DNA from: Pseudomonas fluorescens
GTDB taxonomy: Bacteria; Pseudomonadota; Gammaproteobacteria; Pseudomonadales; Pseudomonadaceae
Reading direction: 5' to 3'
Assembly: GCF_001307155.1 (NCBI RefSeq)
Contig: NZ_CP012830.1
Location: 1,116,001 to 1,180,000, forward strand
DNA length: 64,000 nt
The notes under the pieces: generated by a model
What the model saw: only the letters and a program-made list of their open reading frames with translations
Told to the model about the DNA's origin: nothing
Database searches by the model: none
Program-made: the position numbers and the translations under genes
Shown here: positions 1 to 8,765 of the stretch, piece by piece
Position numbering within the stretch: position 1 is the first letter of the stretch
Layout of the letters: the number at the start of each line of letters is the position of its first letter

Positions 1-2
1 CG

Positions 3-341
3 ATGGAGACAGCCTTATTGGCGGCGATCAGCATGGGGCGAGACCTTTTGCATAAGAATATAGAAAGACCCAGTTTAGCGAAGCAAACGCCCGAAAGCGA
101 ACAGAACCCGGACGGACGGGTCGCTTCGGCAGGGTCGACGATCCAGGGCTTCCATCAGGACGAGGACGGACACTGGGTTGTAGAGCTTTCCTGCGGCCAT
201 ACCCAGCATCTGCGCCACCAGCCACCCTGGCAATCACGAACCTGGGTTCTGGACCCTGCCAAGCGTATTGAAAAAATAGGCCAACCCTTTGATTGCGGTT
301 GGTGCGCTCAGGGCTCGGTTAGCGATAACCTTGACGTCTGA
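3..341 (+). CDS. DUF3565 domain protein
   Basis: Small protein of 112 aa. The C-terminal half (about residues 47-101) carries the signature recognised in DUF3565 proteins of pseudomonads: IQGFHQDEDGHWVVELSCGHTQ followed by HLRHQPPW and a closing CGWC. The Cys/His pattern (SCGHTQH and FDCGWC) could bind a metal, but this is inference and the function is unknown. The ATG at position 3 gives a length typical of homologues, but upstream DNA lies outside the window, so a longer form cannot be excluded. It lies 61 bases before pta on the same strand. Confidence 0.75.
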   Translation: METALLAAISMGRDLLHKNIERPSLAKQTPESEQNPDGRVASAGSTIQGFHQDEDGHWVVELSCGHTQHLRHQPPWQSRTWVLDPAKRIEKIGQPFDCGWCAQGSVSDNLDV

Positions 342-402
342 AATATCGGTAGAAGGCCAGTCATAGGCGTTCACCCTTGCCATGCACCTCCAGAGAATCC
401 GC

Positions 403-2502
403 ATGCAAACTTTTTTTATCGCGCCCACCGATTTTGGTGTGGGTCTGACCTCCATCAGCCTCGGGCTGGTACGTACCCTTGAGCGAGCCGGGTTGAAAGT
501 CGGCTTCTTCAAACCGATTGCCCAGCCGCACCCTGGCGACACCGGCCCTGAACGTTCCACCGAACTGGTGGCCCGCACCCACGGCCTGAAGCCGCCGCAA
601 CCGCTGGGCCTGGCTCACGTCGAGCGGATGCTCGGCGACGGTCAGCTGGATGAGTTGCTGGAAGAAATCATCACCCTGTACCAGCAAGCCGCCATCGGCA
701 AAGACGTGCTGGTCGTCGAAGGCATGGTCCCGACCCGCAGCGCCAGCTACGCCGCGCGGGTCAACCTGCACCTGGCGAAAAGCCTGGATGCCGAGGTGAT
801 TCTGGTCTCGGCACCGGAAAACGAAGTGCTCACCGAATTGTCTGGCCGGGTCGAGTTGCAAGCGCAATTGTTTGGCGGTCCAAAAGACCCGAAAGTGCTC
901 GGCGTGATTCTCAACAAGGTCAAAACCGATGAAAGCATGGAGGCTTTCGCCGCGCGCCTGAAGGAACACTCGCCCTTGCTGCGCAGCGGCGACTTCCGGC
1001 TGCTTGGCTGCATTCCGTTCCAGCCGGAACTGAACGCCCCGCGCACCCGTGACGTCGCGGACTTGATGGGCGCTCAGGTGCTCAATGCCGGCGACTATGA
1101 AACCCGCCGCATGAGCAAGATCATCATTTGCGCCCGCACCATGCGCAACACGGTCGAACTGCTCAAGCCCGGCGTGCTGGTGGTAACCCCCGGCGATCGC
1201 GACGACATCATCCTCGCCGTCAGCCTCGCCGCGATCAACGGCGTGCCGCTGGCCGGGCTGCTGCTGACCAGCGGCACCCTGCCCGACCCACGGATCATGG
1301 ACCTCTGCCGAGGCGCCTTGCAGGCCGGTCTGCCGGTGTTGTCGGTGAGCACTGGCTCCTACGAAACCGCCAACCAGTTGAACGGTTTGAACAAGGAAAT
1401 CCCGATCGACGACCGCGAGCGTGCGGAGATCATCACCGATTTCGTCGCCAGCCACCTCGACGCCAACTGGCTACACCAGCGCTGCGGCACGCCGCGTGAA
1501 ATGCGCCTGTCGCCAGCGGTGTTCCGCTATCAACTGATCCAGCGCGCCCAGGCTGCCAACAAGCGCATCGTCCTGCCAGAAGGCAGCGAACCTTTGACGG
1601 TACAGGCGGCAGCGATCTGCCAGGCCCGCGGGATTGCTCGCTGCGTGTTGCTGGCCAAACCCGAAGACGTGCAAGCAGTCGCGCGCGCCCAGGGTATCGA
1701 GTTGCCTGAGGGCCTGGAGATTCTCGACCCGGACCTGATCCGTCAGCGGTATGTCGAGCCGATGGTCGCGTTGCGCAAGACCAAAAGCCTCAACGCGCCA
1801 ATGGCCGAGCAACAGCTGGAAGACACCGTGGTGATCGGCACCATGATGCTCGCACTGGATGAAGTCGACGGACTGGTGTCCGGGGTCATCCACTCCACCG
1901 CCAATACCATTCGCCCGGCATTGCAACTGATCAAGACCGCACCCGGCTGCACGTTGGTGTCGTCGGTGTTTTTCATGCTGTTCCCGGAAGAAGTGCTGGT
2001 CTACGGCGACTGCATCATGAACCCGCACCCGAGCGCCAGTGAACTGGCCGAGATCGCCCTGCAAAGTGCCGACTCTGCCGCCGCCTTCGGGATCACGCCA
2101 CGAGTGGCGATGCTCAGCTACTCCAGCGGTGAATCGGCCAGCGGCGAAGAAGTCGAGAAAGTCCGCGAAGCCACTTTGCTCGCCCACGAAGCGCAGAACG
2201 CGCTGCTGATCGACGGGCCGTTGCAGTACGACGCCGCGGCCAACGAAAACGTGGCCCGGCAACTGGCGCCGAACAGTCAGGTAGCCGGTCGGGCAACCGT
2301 GTTCATTTTCCCCGACCTGAACACCGGCAACACCACCCACAAAGCCGTGCAACGCAGCGCCGACTGCGTCAGCCTCGGACCGATGCTGCAAGGCCTGCGC
2401 AAACCGGTAAATGACTTGCCGCGCGGTGCTCAGGTCGACGACATCGTCTACACCATTGCCCTGACTGCGATTCAAGCCGCCAACCGACCCATGGATGTTT
2501 AA
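403..2502 (+). CDS. pta: phosphate acetyltransferase
   Basis: Interconverts acetyl-CoA and acetyl phosphate in the cytosol, normally with acetate kinase; ackA is not visible here. The 699-aa product is the long form. An N-terminal BioD/DRTGG-like P-loop region (starting QTFFIAPTDFGVGLTS) is followed by a DRTGG-type middle domain. The C-terminal catalytic PTA_PTB domain begins near LSPAVFRYQL and includes VLPEGSEPLTVQAA and GVIHSTANTIRPALQ. An in-frame ATG at 382 would add seven residues; 403 is preferred because the conserved MQTFFIAPTD start is usual in Pseudomonas. The stop abuts the next start codon, so the two genes are probably co-transcribed. Confidence 0.95.
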   Translation: MQTFFIAPTDFGVGLTSISLGLVRTLERAGLKVGFFKPIAQPHPGDTGPERSTELVARTHGLKPPQPLGLAHVERMLGDGQLDELLEEIITLYQQAAIGKDVLVVEGMVPTRSASYAARVNLHLAKSLDAEVILVSAPENEVLTELSGRVELQAQLFGGPKDPKVLGVILNKVKTDESMEAFAARLKEHSPLLRSGDFRLLGCIPFQPELNAPRTRDVADLMGAQVLNAGDYETRRMSKIIICARTMRNTVELLKPGVLVVTPGDRDDIILAVSLAAINGVPLAGLLLTSGTLPDPRIMDLCRGALQAGLPVLSVSTGSYETANQLNGLNKEIPIDDRERAEIITDFVASHLDANWLHQRCGTPREMRLSPAVFRYQLIQRAQAANKRIVLPEGSEPLTVQAAAICQARGIARCVLLAKPEDVQAVARAQGIELPEGLEILDPDLIRQRYVEPMVALRKTKSLNAPMAEQQLEDTVVIGTMMLALDEVDGLVSGVIHSTANTIRPALQLIKTAPGCTLVSSVFFMLFPEEVLVYGDCIMNPHPSASELAEIALQSADSAAAFGITPRVAMLSYSSGESASGEEVEKVREATLLAHEAQNALLIDGPLQYDAAANENVARQLAPNSQVAGRATVFIFPDLNTGNTTHKAVQRSADCVSLGPMLQGLRKPVNDLPRGAQVDDIVYTIALTAIQAANRPMDV

Positions 2503-3411
2503 ATGCTGGATTCTCTACCTGCACCCTTGCGAGGCGTGATCGCCTCGCTGTTGTTGGCGCTGAACACGATCGTCTGCTGCACACCGCTGTTTGTCGTGGC
2601 AATCTTCAAATTGTTACTGCCCTTCCCGACCGCACAGCGCTTCACCGATTGGCTGATGAGCCACATCCATGAAGCCTGGATCAGCAACAACAAGGCCTGG
2701 ATGGATTTGCTCGGGCACACGCGCTGGACGCTCAGCGGGCTCGAAGGGCTGGACTATCAGCACTCGTACCTGATCACCAGCAACCACCAGAGCTGGGTCG
2801 ACATCATGGTGTTGCAGTACGTGCTCAATCGCCGGATTCGCCCGCTGAAGTTCTTCCTCAAGCAAGAGCTGATCTGGGTGCCGGTGATCGGCTTGGCCTG
2901 GTGGGCGCTGGGCTTCCCGTTCATGAAGCGTTACTCCAAGGCCTATCTGGAAAAGCACCCGGAGAAGAAAGGCAAAGACCTGGAAACCACTCGCAAGACC
3001 TGCGACAAGTTCCGCAATAATCCGGTGGGGATTTTCAACTTCGTCGAAGGCACGCGCTTCACCGAAGGCAAGCATGCGCAACAACAATCGCCGTTGCGTT
3101 ACCTGCTCAAGCCCAAGGCGGGCGGTATCGCGTTTGTGCTGGACGCCATGGGTGAGCAACTGGAAGCCATCGTCAACGTGACCATTCACTACCCGGCCGG
3201 GCGCCCCGGTTATTGGGACCTGCTGTGTGGCAACGTGAAAGACGTGGTGGTGCACTTTCAGGAACTGAAGATCCCGCCGCAGTTCATCGGCAAGAACTAC
3301 GACCAGGATGGCGTGTACCGCCTGGAGTTCCAGGGCTGGATCAACCAGTTGTGGCAAGACAAGGATGCACTGCTTGAGCAGATGCATCGCGAGTATCCCG
3401 GAAAACGCTGA
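2503..3411 (+). CDS. PlsC/YihG-like lysophospholipid acyltransferase
   Basis: Predicted inner-membrane 1-acyl-sn-glycerol-3-phosphate acyltransferase-like enzyme of 302 aa. A hydrophobic N-terminal segment (about residues 8-40) precedes the acyltransferase motif I, NHQSWVD (NHx4D type). Further motifs are FPFMKRYSKA and VEGTRFTEGK, the glycerophosphate-binding EGT block. The layout matches the YihG branch of the PlsC family. The start codon directly follows the pta stop with no gap, which suggests translational coupling. The acyl and acceptor specificity cannot be read from sequence. A REP doublet and a bidirectional terminator follow. Confidence 0.85.
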   Translation: MLDSLPAPLRGVIASLLLALNTIVCCTPLFVVAIFKLLLPFPTAQRFTDWLMSHIHEAWISNNKAWMDLLGHTRWTLSGLEGLDYQHSYLITSNHQSWVDIMVLQYVLNRRIRPLKFFLKQELIWVPVIGLAWWALGFPFMKRYSKAYLEKHPEKKGKDLETTRKTCDKFRNNPVGIFNFVEGTRFTEGKHAQQQSPLRYLLKPKAGGIAFVLDAMGEQLEAIVNVTIHYPAGRPGYWDLLCGNVKDVVVHFQELKIPPQFIGKNYDQDGVYRLEFQGWINQLWQDKDALLEQMHREYPGKR

Positions 3412-3416
3412 CCTCC

Positions 3417-3549
3417 TGTGGCGAGGGAGCTTGCTCCCGCTCGGTCGCGCAGCGGCCGCAAAACCAGCCGACGCACTCTTACAGAAAGAATGCGTTCGCT
3501 GATTTCAGGACCGCCTCGCGCTCCAGCGGGAGCAAGCTCCCTCGCCACA
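3417..3549. repeat. REP doublet (REPIN-like), copy 1
   Basis: Two inverted arms, tgtggcgagggagcttgctc at the left and its reverse complement at the right, enclose about 80 bases. The same arms recur near 11.6, 27.1, 44.0, 46.1 and 60.2 kb. In pseudomonads such doublets are non-coding and mobilised by RAYT transposases; no RAYT gene lies in this window. This copy sits between convergent genes. Confidence 0.85.
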
Positions 3550-3562
3550 AAAGCGGATCAAC

Positions 3563-3600
3563 AAAAAGCCCGCAACCGATCACTCGGTTGCGGGCTTTTT
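3563..3600. terminator. bidirectional Rho-independent terminator
   Basis: The stem agcccgcaaccga/tcggttgcgggct is flanked by A5 on the left and T5 on the right. It can therefore end transcription from both the acyltransferase gene (plus) and cysNC (minus). Confidence 0.85.
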
Positions 3601-3614
3601 AGTGCGCGTGAAGC

Positions 3615-5513
3615 TTAAATCGCGCCGCGTTTACGCAGCAGGTCCAGCACTTGCTTGACGCTTTCTTCCAGCGACAGCGTCTGGGTGTCGACCACAAGGT
3701 CGGCGTCCAGCGGCACGTCATACGGGAAGGAATCGCCCGGGATGTTGTCGCCACCGGCAGCATACAACCCTTGCGGATCGCGTGCGGCGCAGACCATCGG
3801 CGACGCCTGCACGTAAACGGTCAGCAAGCGGTCATCGCCAATCAGCGCCTTGGCCTGTGCACGGCCTTCGGCGTCCGGTGCGACAAACGCCGCCAGGGTC
3901 AGCAAACCGGCTTCGTTGAACTGACGTGCGACGTGAGCCGCACGACGCCAGTTCTCGGTACGCCCGGCGCGATCCTGTGGCAGGCCTTTGTTCAGGTCGT
4001 GACGCAGGTTCTGCCCATCGAGCACAAACACCGCACGGCCCATGTCGAACAGCTTGCGTTCAACTGCATAGGCCAAAGTGCTTTTGCCCGCGCCCGAGAG
4101 GCCGCTGAACAGCACGGTAGCCGGTTGCTGGCCGAAGCGCTGGGCACGCTCTTCGGTGGCTACATGGGCCAATTTTCCATGATGCGTGGAGCTGCCATGC
4201 GCCAAAGGCTGGGCGACGATCATGCCGGCGCCGACGGTGCCGTTAGTCAAGCGGTCGATGATGATGAACGAACCGGTGGTGCGGTTGCTTTCATAACCGT
4301 CGAGGGCAATCGGCGCGTCGAGGCTGATCTTGACCTTACCGATCTCGTTCAGCTGCAAGGCACTGGCCGGGCCTTCTTCCAGAGTGTTCACGTCGACCTT
4401 GTTGACGATGCTGGCGATCGAGCCCGGCACGTAACTGGTGGCGCGCTTGATGTCGTATTTCTTGCCCGGCAGCATCGGCTCTTCAGCCATCCACACCAGC
4501 ATCGCTTCGAAGCTGTCGGTGACCGGCGGCACGTTGTCGGCATGCACCAGCAAGTCGCCACGGGAGATGTCGATTTCGTCTTCCATGGTCAGCGTTACGG
4601 CCTGACCCGGACCTGCGTGTTCCAGCTCACCTTCGAAGGTGACGATGGATTTCACGCGGCTGCTTTTGCCCGACGGCAGCACCACGACTTCGTCGCCCTT
4701 CTTGACGATGCCGCTGGCCAGGGTGCCGGCGAAACCGCGGAAGTTCAGGTTCGGCCGGTTGACGTATTGCACCGGGAAACGCAGATCGGTGAAGTTACGG
4801 TCGCCCGCGACTTCCACGGTTTCAAGGATCTCCATCAGCGACTGGCCGGTGTACCACGGCGAGCGCTCGGATTTGTTCACCACGTTATCGCCCTTCAGCG
4901 CCGACATCGGCACGAAGTGCATGCTGGTAGGCTTCATTTTCAAGCCTTCAGCGAACTTCAGGTAATCGGCCTTGATCGATTCGAACACGCCCTGATCGAA
5001 GTCCTTGAGGTCCATCTTGTTGATGGCGACGACGATGTGCTTGATGCCCAGCAACGAGGCAATGAAGCTGTGGCGACGGGTCTGGGTTTGCACGCCGTAA
5101 CGGGCGTCGACCAGGATGATCGCCAGGTCACAGGTGGATGCACCGGTGGCCATGTTGCGGGTGTACTGCTCATGGCCAGGGGTGTCGGCAATGATAAATT
5201 TGCGCTTGGCGGTGGAGAAATAGCGGTACGCAACATCGATGGTGATGCCTTGTTCGCGCTCGGCCTGCAGGCCGTCGACCAGCAACGCCAGGTCGATGTC
5301 GTCACCGGTGGTGCCGACTTTTTTCGAGTCGCGGGTAATGGCTTCCAGATGATCCTCGTAGATCATCTTGGAGTCGTGCAGCAGACGCCCGATCAGGGTG
5401 CTCTTGCCGTCGTCGACGTTACCGCAAGTCAGAAAGCGCAGCAGCTCTTTACGTTCGTGCTGGCCCAGGTAGGCGAGGATGTCCTCGCTGATCAAATCAG
5501 ATTGATGCGACAT
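3615..5513 (-). CDS. cysNC: sulfate adenylyltransferase large subunit fused to APS kinase
   Basis: Cytosolic bifunctional enzyme of 632 aa for sulfate assimilation. The CysN GTPase part drives ATP sulfurylase to make APS together with CysD, and the C-terminal CysC part phosphorylates APS to PAPS. GTPase motifs are GNVDDGKST (about 31-39), DTPGHEQY (about 110-117) and NKMDL (about 165-169), followed by EF-Tu-like barrels. The CysC P-loop GLSGAGKST lies at about 471-479 and the substrate block [14 protein letters not shown] follows. The fusion is normal for Pseudomonas. It lies 9 bases downstream of cysD, and a terminator follows. Confidence 0.96.
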   Translation of the reverse strand: MSHQSDLISEDILAYLGQHERKELLRFLTCGNVDDGKSTLIGRLLHDSKMIYEDHLEAITRDSKKVGTTGDDIDLALLVDGLQAEREQGITIDVAYRYFSTAKRKFIIADTPGHEQYTRNMATGASTCDLAIILVDARYGVQTQTRRHSFIASLLGIKHIVVAINKMDLKDFDQGVFESIKADYLKFAEGLKMKPTSMHFVPMSALKGDNVVNKSERSPWYTGQSLMEILETVEVAGDRNFTDLRFPVQYVNRPNLNFRGFAGTLASGIVKKGDEVVVLPSGKSSRVKSIVTFEGELEHAGPGQAVTLTMEDEIDISRGDLLVHADNVPPVTDSFEAMLVWMAEEPMLPGKKYDIKRATSYVPGSIASIVNKVDVNTLEEGPASALQLNEIGKVKISLDAPIALDGYESNRTTGSFIIIDRLTNGTVGAGMIVAQPLAHGSSTHHGKLAHVATEERAQRFGQQPATVLFSGLSGAGKSTLAYAVERKLFDMGRAVFVLDGQNLRHDLNKGLPQDRAGRTENWRRAAHVARQFNEAGLLTLAAFVAPDAEGRAQAKALIGDDRLLTVYVQASPMVCAARDPQGLYAAGGDNIPGDSFPYDVPLDADLVVDTQTLSLEESVKQVLDLLRKRGAI

Positions 5514-5522
5514 GACAGCCCC

Positions 5523-6440
5523 TTAGAAATAACCTTGACGTTTTTTGTCTTCCATCGAGCCGGCGCCATCGTGATCGATGACTCGGCCCTGGCGCTCGGA
5601 AGTTCGCGTCAGGAGCATTTCCTGAATGATGTCCGTGAGGCTTTCGGCCTCGGACTCCACCGCGCCCGTCAACGGGTAGCAGCCAAGGGTACGGAAACGC
5701 ACTTTCTTTTTGACGATGCGGGCTTTGTCTTCGTCGCTCAGGTGCTCGAGGATGCGCTCGTCGTCGATCATGATCAGCGTGCCGTTCTTCTCGATGACCT
5801 CGCGCTCGGCGGCGAAGTACAGCGGGACGATCGGGATGCCTTCAAGGTAGATGTACTGCCAGATGTCCAGCTCGGTCCAGTTCGACAGCGGGAATACGCG
5901 GATCGATTCGCCTTTGTTGACCTTGCCGTTGTAGACGTTCCACAGCTCCGGGCGCTGGTTTTTCGGATCCCAGCGGTGCTTGCTGTCGCGGAACGAGTAC
6001 ACGCGCTCTTTGGCGCGGGATTTCTCTTCATCGCGGCGCGCACCACCGAAGGCTGCGTCGAAGCCGTACTTGTCCAAAGCCTGTTTCAGGCCTTCGGTCT
6101 TCATGATGTCGGTGTGCTTGGCACTGCCGTGGGTGAAGGGGTTGATCCCTTGAGCCACGCCTTCCGGGTTGACGTAGGTGATCAGGTCAAGGCCCAGCTC
6201 TGCGACCATCTTGTCGCGGAAGCTGTACATCTCCTGAAATTTCCATTGGGTGTCGACGTGCATCACCGGAAACGGCAGCTTGCCCGGGAAGAACGCCTTG
6301 CGTGCCAGATGCAGCATCACGGCGGAGTCTTTACCGATGGAGTACAGCATCACCGGGTTGTCGAACTCGGCGGCCACCTCGCGGATGATGTGGATGCTTT
6401 CCGCCTCCAGCTGTTTCAGATGCGTCAGTTTGTCGACCAT
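5523..6440 (-). CDS. cysD: sulfate adenylyltransferase small subunit
   Basis: Catalytic ATP sulfurylase subunit of 305 aa, partner of CysN. It shows the PP-loop region [20 protein letters not shown] (SxGKDS type, about residues 34-41) and the conserved [15 protein letters not shown] and [15 protein letters not shown] blocks of the PAPS-reductase/CysD family. It is the first gene of the cysD-cysNC pair. The upstream 168 bases (6441-6608) probably hold its promoter, but I could not identify a CysB site. Confidence 0.96.
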   Translation of the reverse strand: MVDKLTHLKQLEAESIHIIREVAAEFDNPVMLYSIGKDSAVMLHLARKAFFPGKLPFPVMHVDTQWKFQEMYSFRDKMVAELGLDLITYVNPEGVAQGINPFTHGSAKHTDIMKTEGLKQALDKYGFDAAFGGARRDEEKSRAKERVYSFRDSKHRWDPKNQRPELWNVYNGKVNKGESIRVFPLSNWTELDIWQYIYLEGIPIVPLYFAAEREVIEKNGTLIMIDDERILEHLSDEDKARIVKKKVRFRTLGCYPLTGAVESEAESLTDIIQEMLLTRTSERQGRVIDHDGAGSMEDKKRQGYF

Positions 6441-6608
6441 GGCTACTCACGAAAGCTTTCTTATGAACGGCCAGCGGGCCGTGTTCGAGCGGCGAATGCT
6501 AGCACAGCGACCTCTTCTAATCAGGACGCCGACTAGATCGAAAGAGCATATGAATATACCTGCTCGTTCGGGCGCCGCAGGCCCGCTCCCATCGTTGATT
6601 TTCGGTTA

Positions 6609-7367
6609 TCAAATCGGATTCGGGCAATCGATGAAAATGTGTTCAAGGGCAAACCGTCGAGCCAGATAATCCCCCAGCGCCTGTACGCCGAAGCGTTCGG
6701 TGGCGTGATGACCGGCGGCGATGAAGCTGATGTCGTTCTCTCGGGCGCTGTGGAAGGTTTGTTCGGACGCTTCACCGCTCAGGTACAGGTCGACACCGGC
6801 CTGCACCGCCTGATCGATATAGCCCTGGCCACCGCCCGTGCACCAGCCGACGCGCCGGACCATTTTGCTGCCCTCGATCAGCAACGGCTCGCGGCCCATG
6901 ACCTCTTGCACATGACGGGCAAAGTCGCGCGCGGTCATAGGTTCGGCCAACGAGCCGACCAACCCGACCACTTTGAGGTTTTCCGGGTCCAGCGGGCCTT
7001 CGACGGTAATGTCCAGTTGGCGAGCCAATTGCACGTTGTTGCCCACTTCCGGGTGCAAATCCAGCGGCAAGTGATAAGCCAGGAGGCTGATATCGTGCTT
7101 GAGCAGGGTTTTGAGCCTACGCTGCTTCATACCGGTGATGCAGGGGTTTTCACCTTTCCAGAAGTAGCCGTGGTGTACCAGCACCAGATCGGCCTTGGCT
7201 TCGACCGCTGCATCGAGCAACGCCTGGCTGGCCGTGACACCGCTGACGATACGCGTGACCTGCGGCCGACCTTCGACTTGCAAGCCATTGGGGCAATAGT
7301 CGGCAATCCGCGAACTGGCAAGGTAACGATCCGCTTCTTCTACCAGGGTGCTCAGGGCGACGGCCAT
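6609..7367 (-). CDS. Nif3-like dinuclear metal centre protein
   Basis: Nif3/YbgI family protein of 252 aa. Members form toroidal hexamers with a two-metal site; the cellular role is unsettled, although annotation as GTP cyclohydrolase I type 2 is common. Metal-ligand-like residues are visible in LVHHGYFWKGE (about 64-74), in AYHLPLDLHPEVGN and in the C-terminal GHHATERFGVQAL. The start has a good AGGAG ribosome binding site. It is divergent from algW across about 100 bases. Confidence 0.88.
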   Translation of the reverse strand: MAVALSTLVEEADRYLASSRIADYCPNGLQVEGRPQVTRIVSGVTASQALLDAAVEAKADLVLVHHGYFWKGENPCITGMKQRRLKTLLKHDISLLAYHLPLDLHPEVGNNVQLARQLDITVEGPLDPENLKVVGLVGSLAEPMTARDFARHVQEVMGREPLLIEGSKMVRRVGWCTGGGQGYIDQAVQAGVDLYLSGEASEQTFHSARENDISFIAAGHHATERFGVQALGDYLARRFALEHIFIDCPNPI

Positions 7368-7410
7368 AAAAGACTCCTAAATATCCCGTTCAGAGGCGCG
7401 CGCGGCCTCG

Positions 7411-7428
7411 TATAATGCGCGACATTAT
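7411..7428 (+). promoter_or_regulatory. candidate algW -10 element inside a small palindrome
   Basis: A TATAAT hexamer lies at 7411-7416, within the perfect inverted repeat ataatg-cgcga-cattat, about 55 bases before the algW start. No convincing -35 hexamer is seen at the expected spacing, so the promoter call is weak. The palindrome could be an operator. Confidence 0.3.
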
Positions 7429-7469
7429 GGGCCACAGGCGGCCCTCCGTAACCTCCCAGGATTTGTTCA

Positions 7470-8624
7470 ATGTTCAAGGGTCTGCGTTTTTTTGGCTGGC
7501 CGCTGCTGGCCGGCGTGCTTATCGCGTTGTTGATCATCCAGCGTTACCCGCAATGGGTCGGACTGCCAAGTCTGGATGTGAACCTGCAACAAGCCCCACA
7601 AACCACTCAGACCCAACAGGGGCCGGTGTCTTACGCCGATGCCGTGGTCATTGCCGCACCGGCAGTGGTCAACCTCTACACCACCAAAGTGGTCAACAAA
7701 ACCAGCCATCCGCTGTTTGAAGACCCGCAGTTCCGGCGGTTCTTCGGCGACAACGCGCCCAAGCAGAAGCGCATGGAGTCGAGCCTCGGTTCCGGGGTGA
7801 TCATGAGCCCTGAAGGTTATTTGCTGACCAATAACCACGTGACCACCGGCGCCGACCAGATCGTCGTCGCGCTCAAGGATGGTCGTGAAACCCTGGCTCG
7901 CGTGATCGGCAGCGACCCGGAAACCGACCTCGCGGTACTGAAAATCGATTTGAAGAACCTGCCGTCGATCACCGTCGGCCGCTCGGAAAACATCCGCGTC
8001 GGCGATGTCGCGCTGGCCATCGGCAACCCGTTTGGCGTCGGCCAGACCGTGACCATGGGCATCATCAGCGCCACCGGGCGCAACCAATTGGGCCTGAACA
8101 ACTACGAAGACTTCATCCAGACCGACGCCGCGATCAACCCGGGCAACTCCGGCGGTGCGCTGGTAGACGCCAACGGCAACCTCACCGGGATCAACACCGC
8201 GATTTTCTCCAAGTCCGGCGGCTCACAAGGCATTGGTTTCGCGATTCCGATCAAGCTGGCGATGGAAGTGATGAAGTCGATCATCGAACACGGCCAGGTG
8301 ATTCGCGGCTGGTTGGGGATTGAAGTGCAGCCATTGAGCCAGGAACTGGCGGAATCGTATGGCTTGTCCGGGCGTCCGGGGATTGTCGTCGCGGGGATTT
8401 TCCGCGACGGCCCGGCACAAAAAGCCGGCCTGCAATTGGGCGATGTGATCCTCAGCATTGACGGCGAACCGGCCGGCGATGGCCGCCGTTCGATGAACCA
8501 GGTGGCGCGGATCAAGCCGACTGACAAGGTCACCGTTCAGGTCATGCGCAACGGTAAGGAGCTCAAGCTGACTGCGGAAATCGGCTTGCGTCCGCCACCC
8601 GCCCCGGTCAAAGAAGAAGAGTAA
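7470..8624 (+). CDS. algW: periplasmic serine endoprotease AlgW (DegS family)
   Basis: Envelope-stress protease of 384 aa, inner-membrane anchored and facing the periplasm. In P. aeruginosa AlgW cleaves the anti-sigma factor MucA to release AlgU. An N-terminal transmembrane anchor spans about residues 8-24. The trypsin-like triad is visible as His123 (TNNHV), Asp153 (ETDLAVL) and Ser227 (GNSGGA), followed by a single PDZ domain (about 275-370, starting near RGWLGIEVQ). One PDZ domain and a membrane anchor favour AlgW/DegS over MucD/DegP. The cys-Nif3-algW context agrees with the known Pseudomonas order. Confidence 0.93.
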   Translation: MFKGLRFFGWPLLAGVLIALLIIQRYPQWVGLPSLDVNLQQAPQTTQTQQGPVSYADAVVIAAPAVVNLYTTKVVNKTSHPLFEDPQFRRFFGDNAPKQKRMESSLGSGVIMSPEGYLLTNNHVTTGADQIVVALKDGRETLARVIGSDPETDLAVLKIDLKNLPSITVGRSENIRVGDVALAIGNPFGVGQTVTMGIISATGRNQLGLNNYEDFIQTDAAINPGNSGGALVDANGNLTGINTAIFSKSGGSQGIGFAIPIKLAMEVMKSIIEHGQVIRGWLGIEVQPLSQELAESYGLSGRPGIVVAGIFRDGPAQKAGLQLGDVILSIDGEPAGDGRRSMNQVARIKPTDKVTVQVMRNGKELKLTAEIGLRPPPAPVKEEE

Positions 8625-8708
8625 GCCCATAGGAGTTGCCGGAGGCTGTGATCTTTTAACGCCTTCGGCAACACCCAATACCTCTGCTGATGCAGACGAG
8701 CCCTAAAA

Positions 8709-8727
8709 GCATACATTCTCATTAGGC
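8709..8727 (+). promoter_or_regulatory. Fur-box-like site upstream of the TonB receptor
   Basis: The 19-mer GCATACATTCTCATTAGGC resembles one and a half repeats of the Fur consensus: its core ATTCTCATTA matches ATAATCATTA at 8 of 10 positions. It ends 38 bases before the receptor start codon and is followed by AT-rich TATATT. An iron-controlled promoter is expected for a siderophore receptor. The match is partial. Confidence 0.45.
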
Positions 8728-8765
8728 ATGTTATATTGTTTCAATATCGCTATTGGAACGCTCTC

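Noticed and set aside
361..1455. Open frame opposite pta
   Set aside because: Shadow of pta; translation is His/Gln/Arg-rich without domain features.
3417..3549. REP doublets as a CRISPR array
   Set aside because: The copies are scattered between genes, arms are inverted rather than direct, and there are no regular spacers or cas genes.
3651..6536. Long open frame opposite cysNC-cysD (961 codons)
   Set aside because: Antisense shadow of two well-supported genes; His/Arg/Gln-rich low-complexity translation caused by high GC at third positions.
8736..8765. TTG start at 8736 for the TonB receptor
   Set aside because: It would add ten residues before a clean signal peptide; ATG 8766 has a ribosome binding site.
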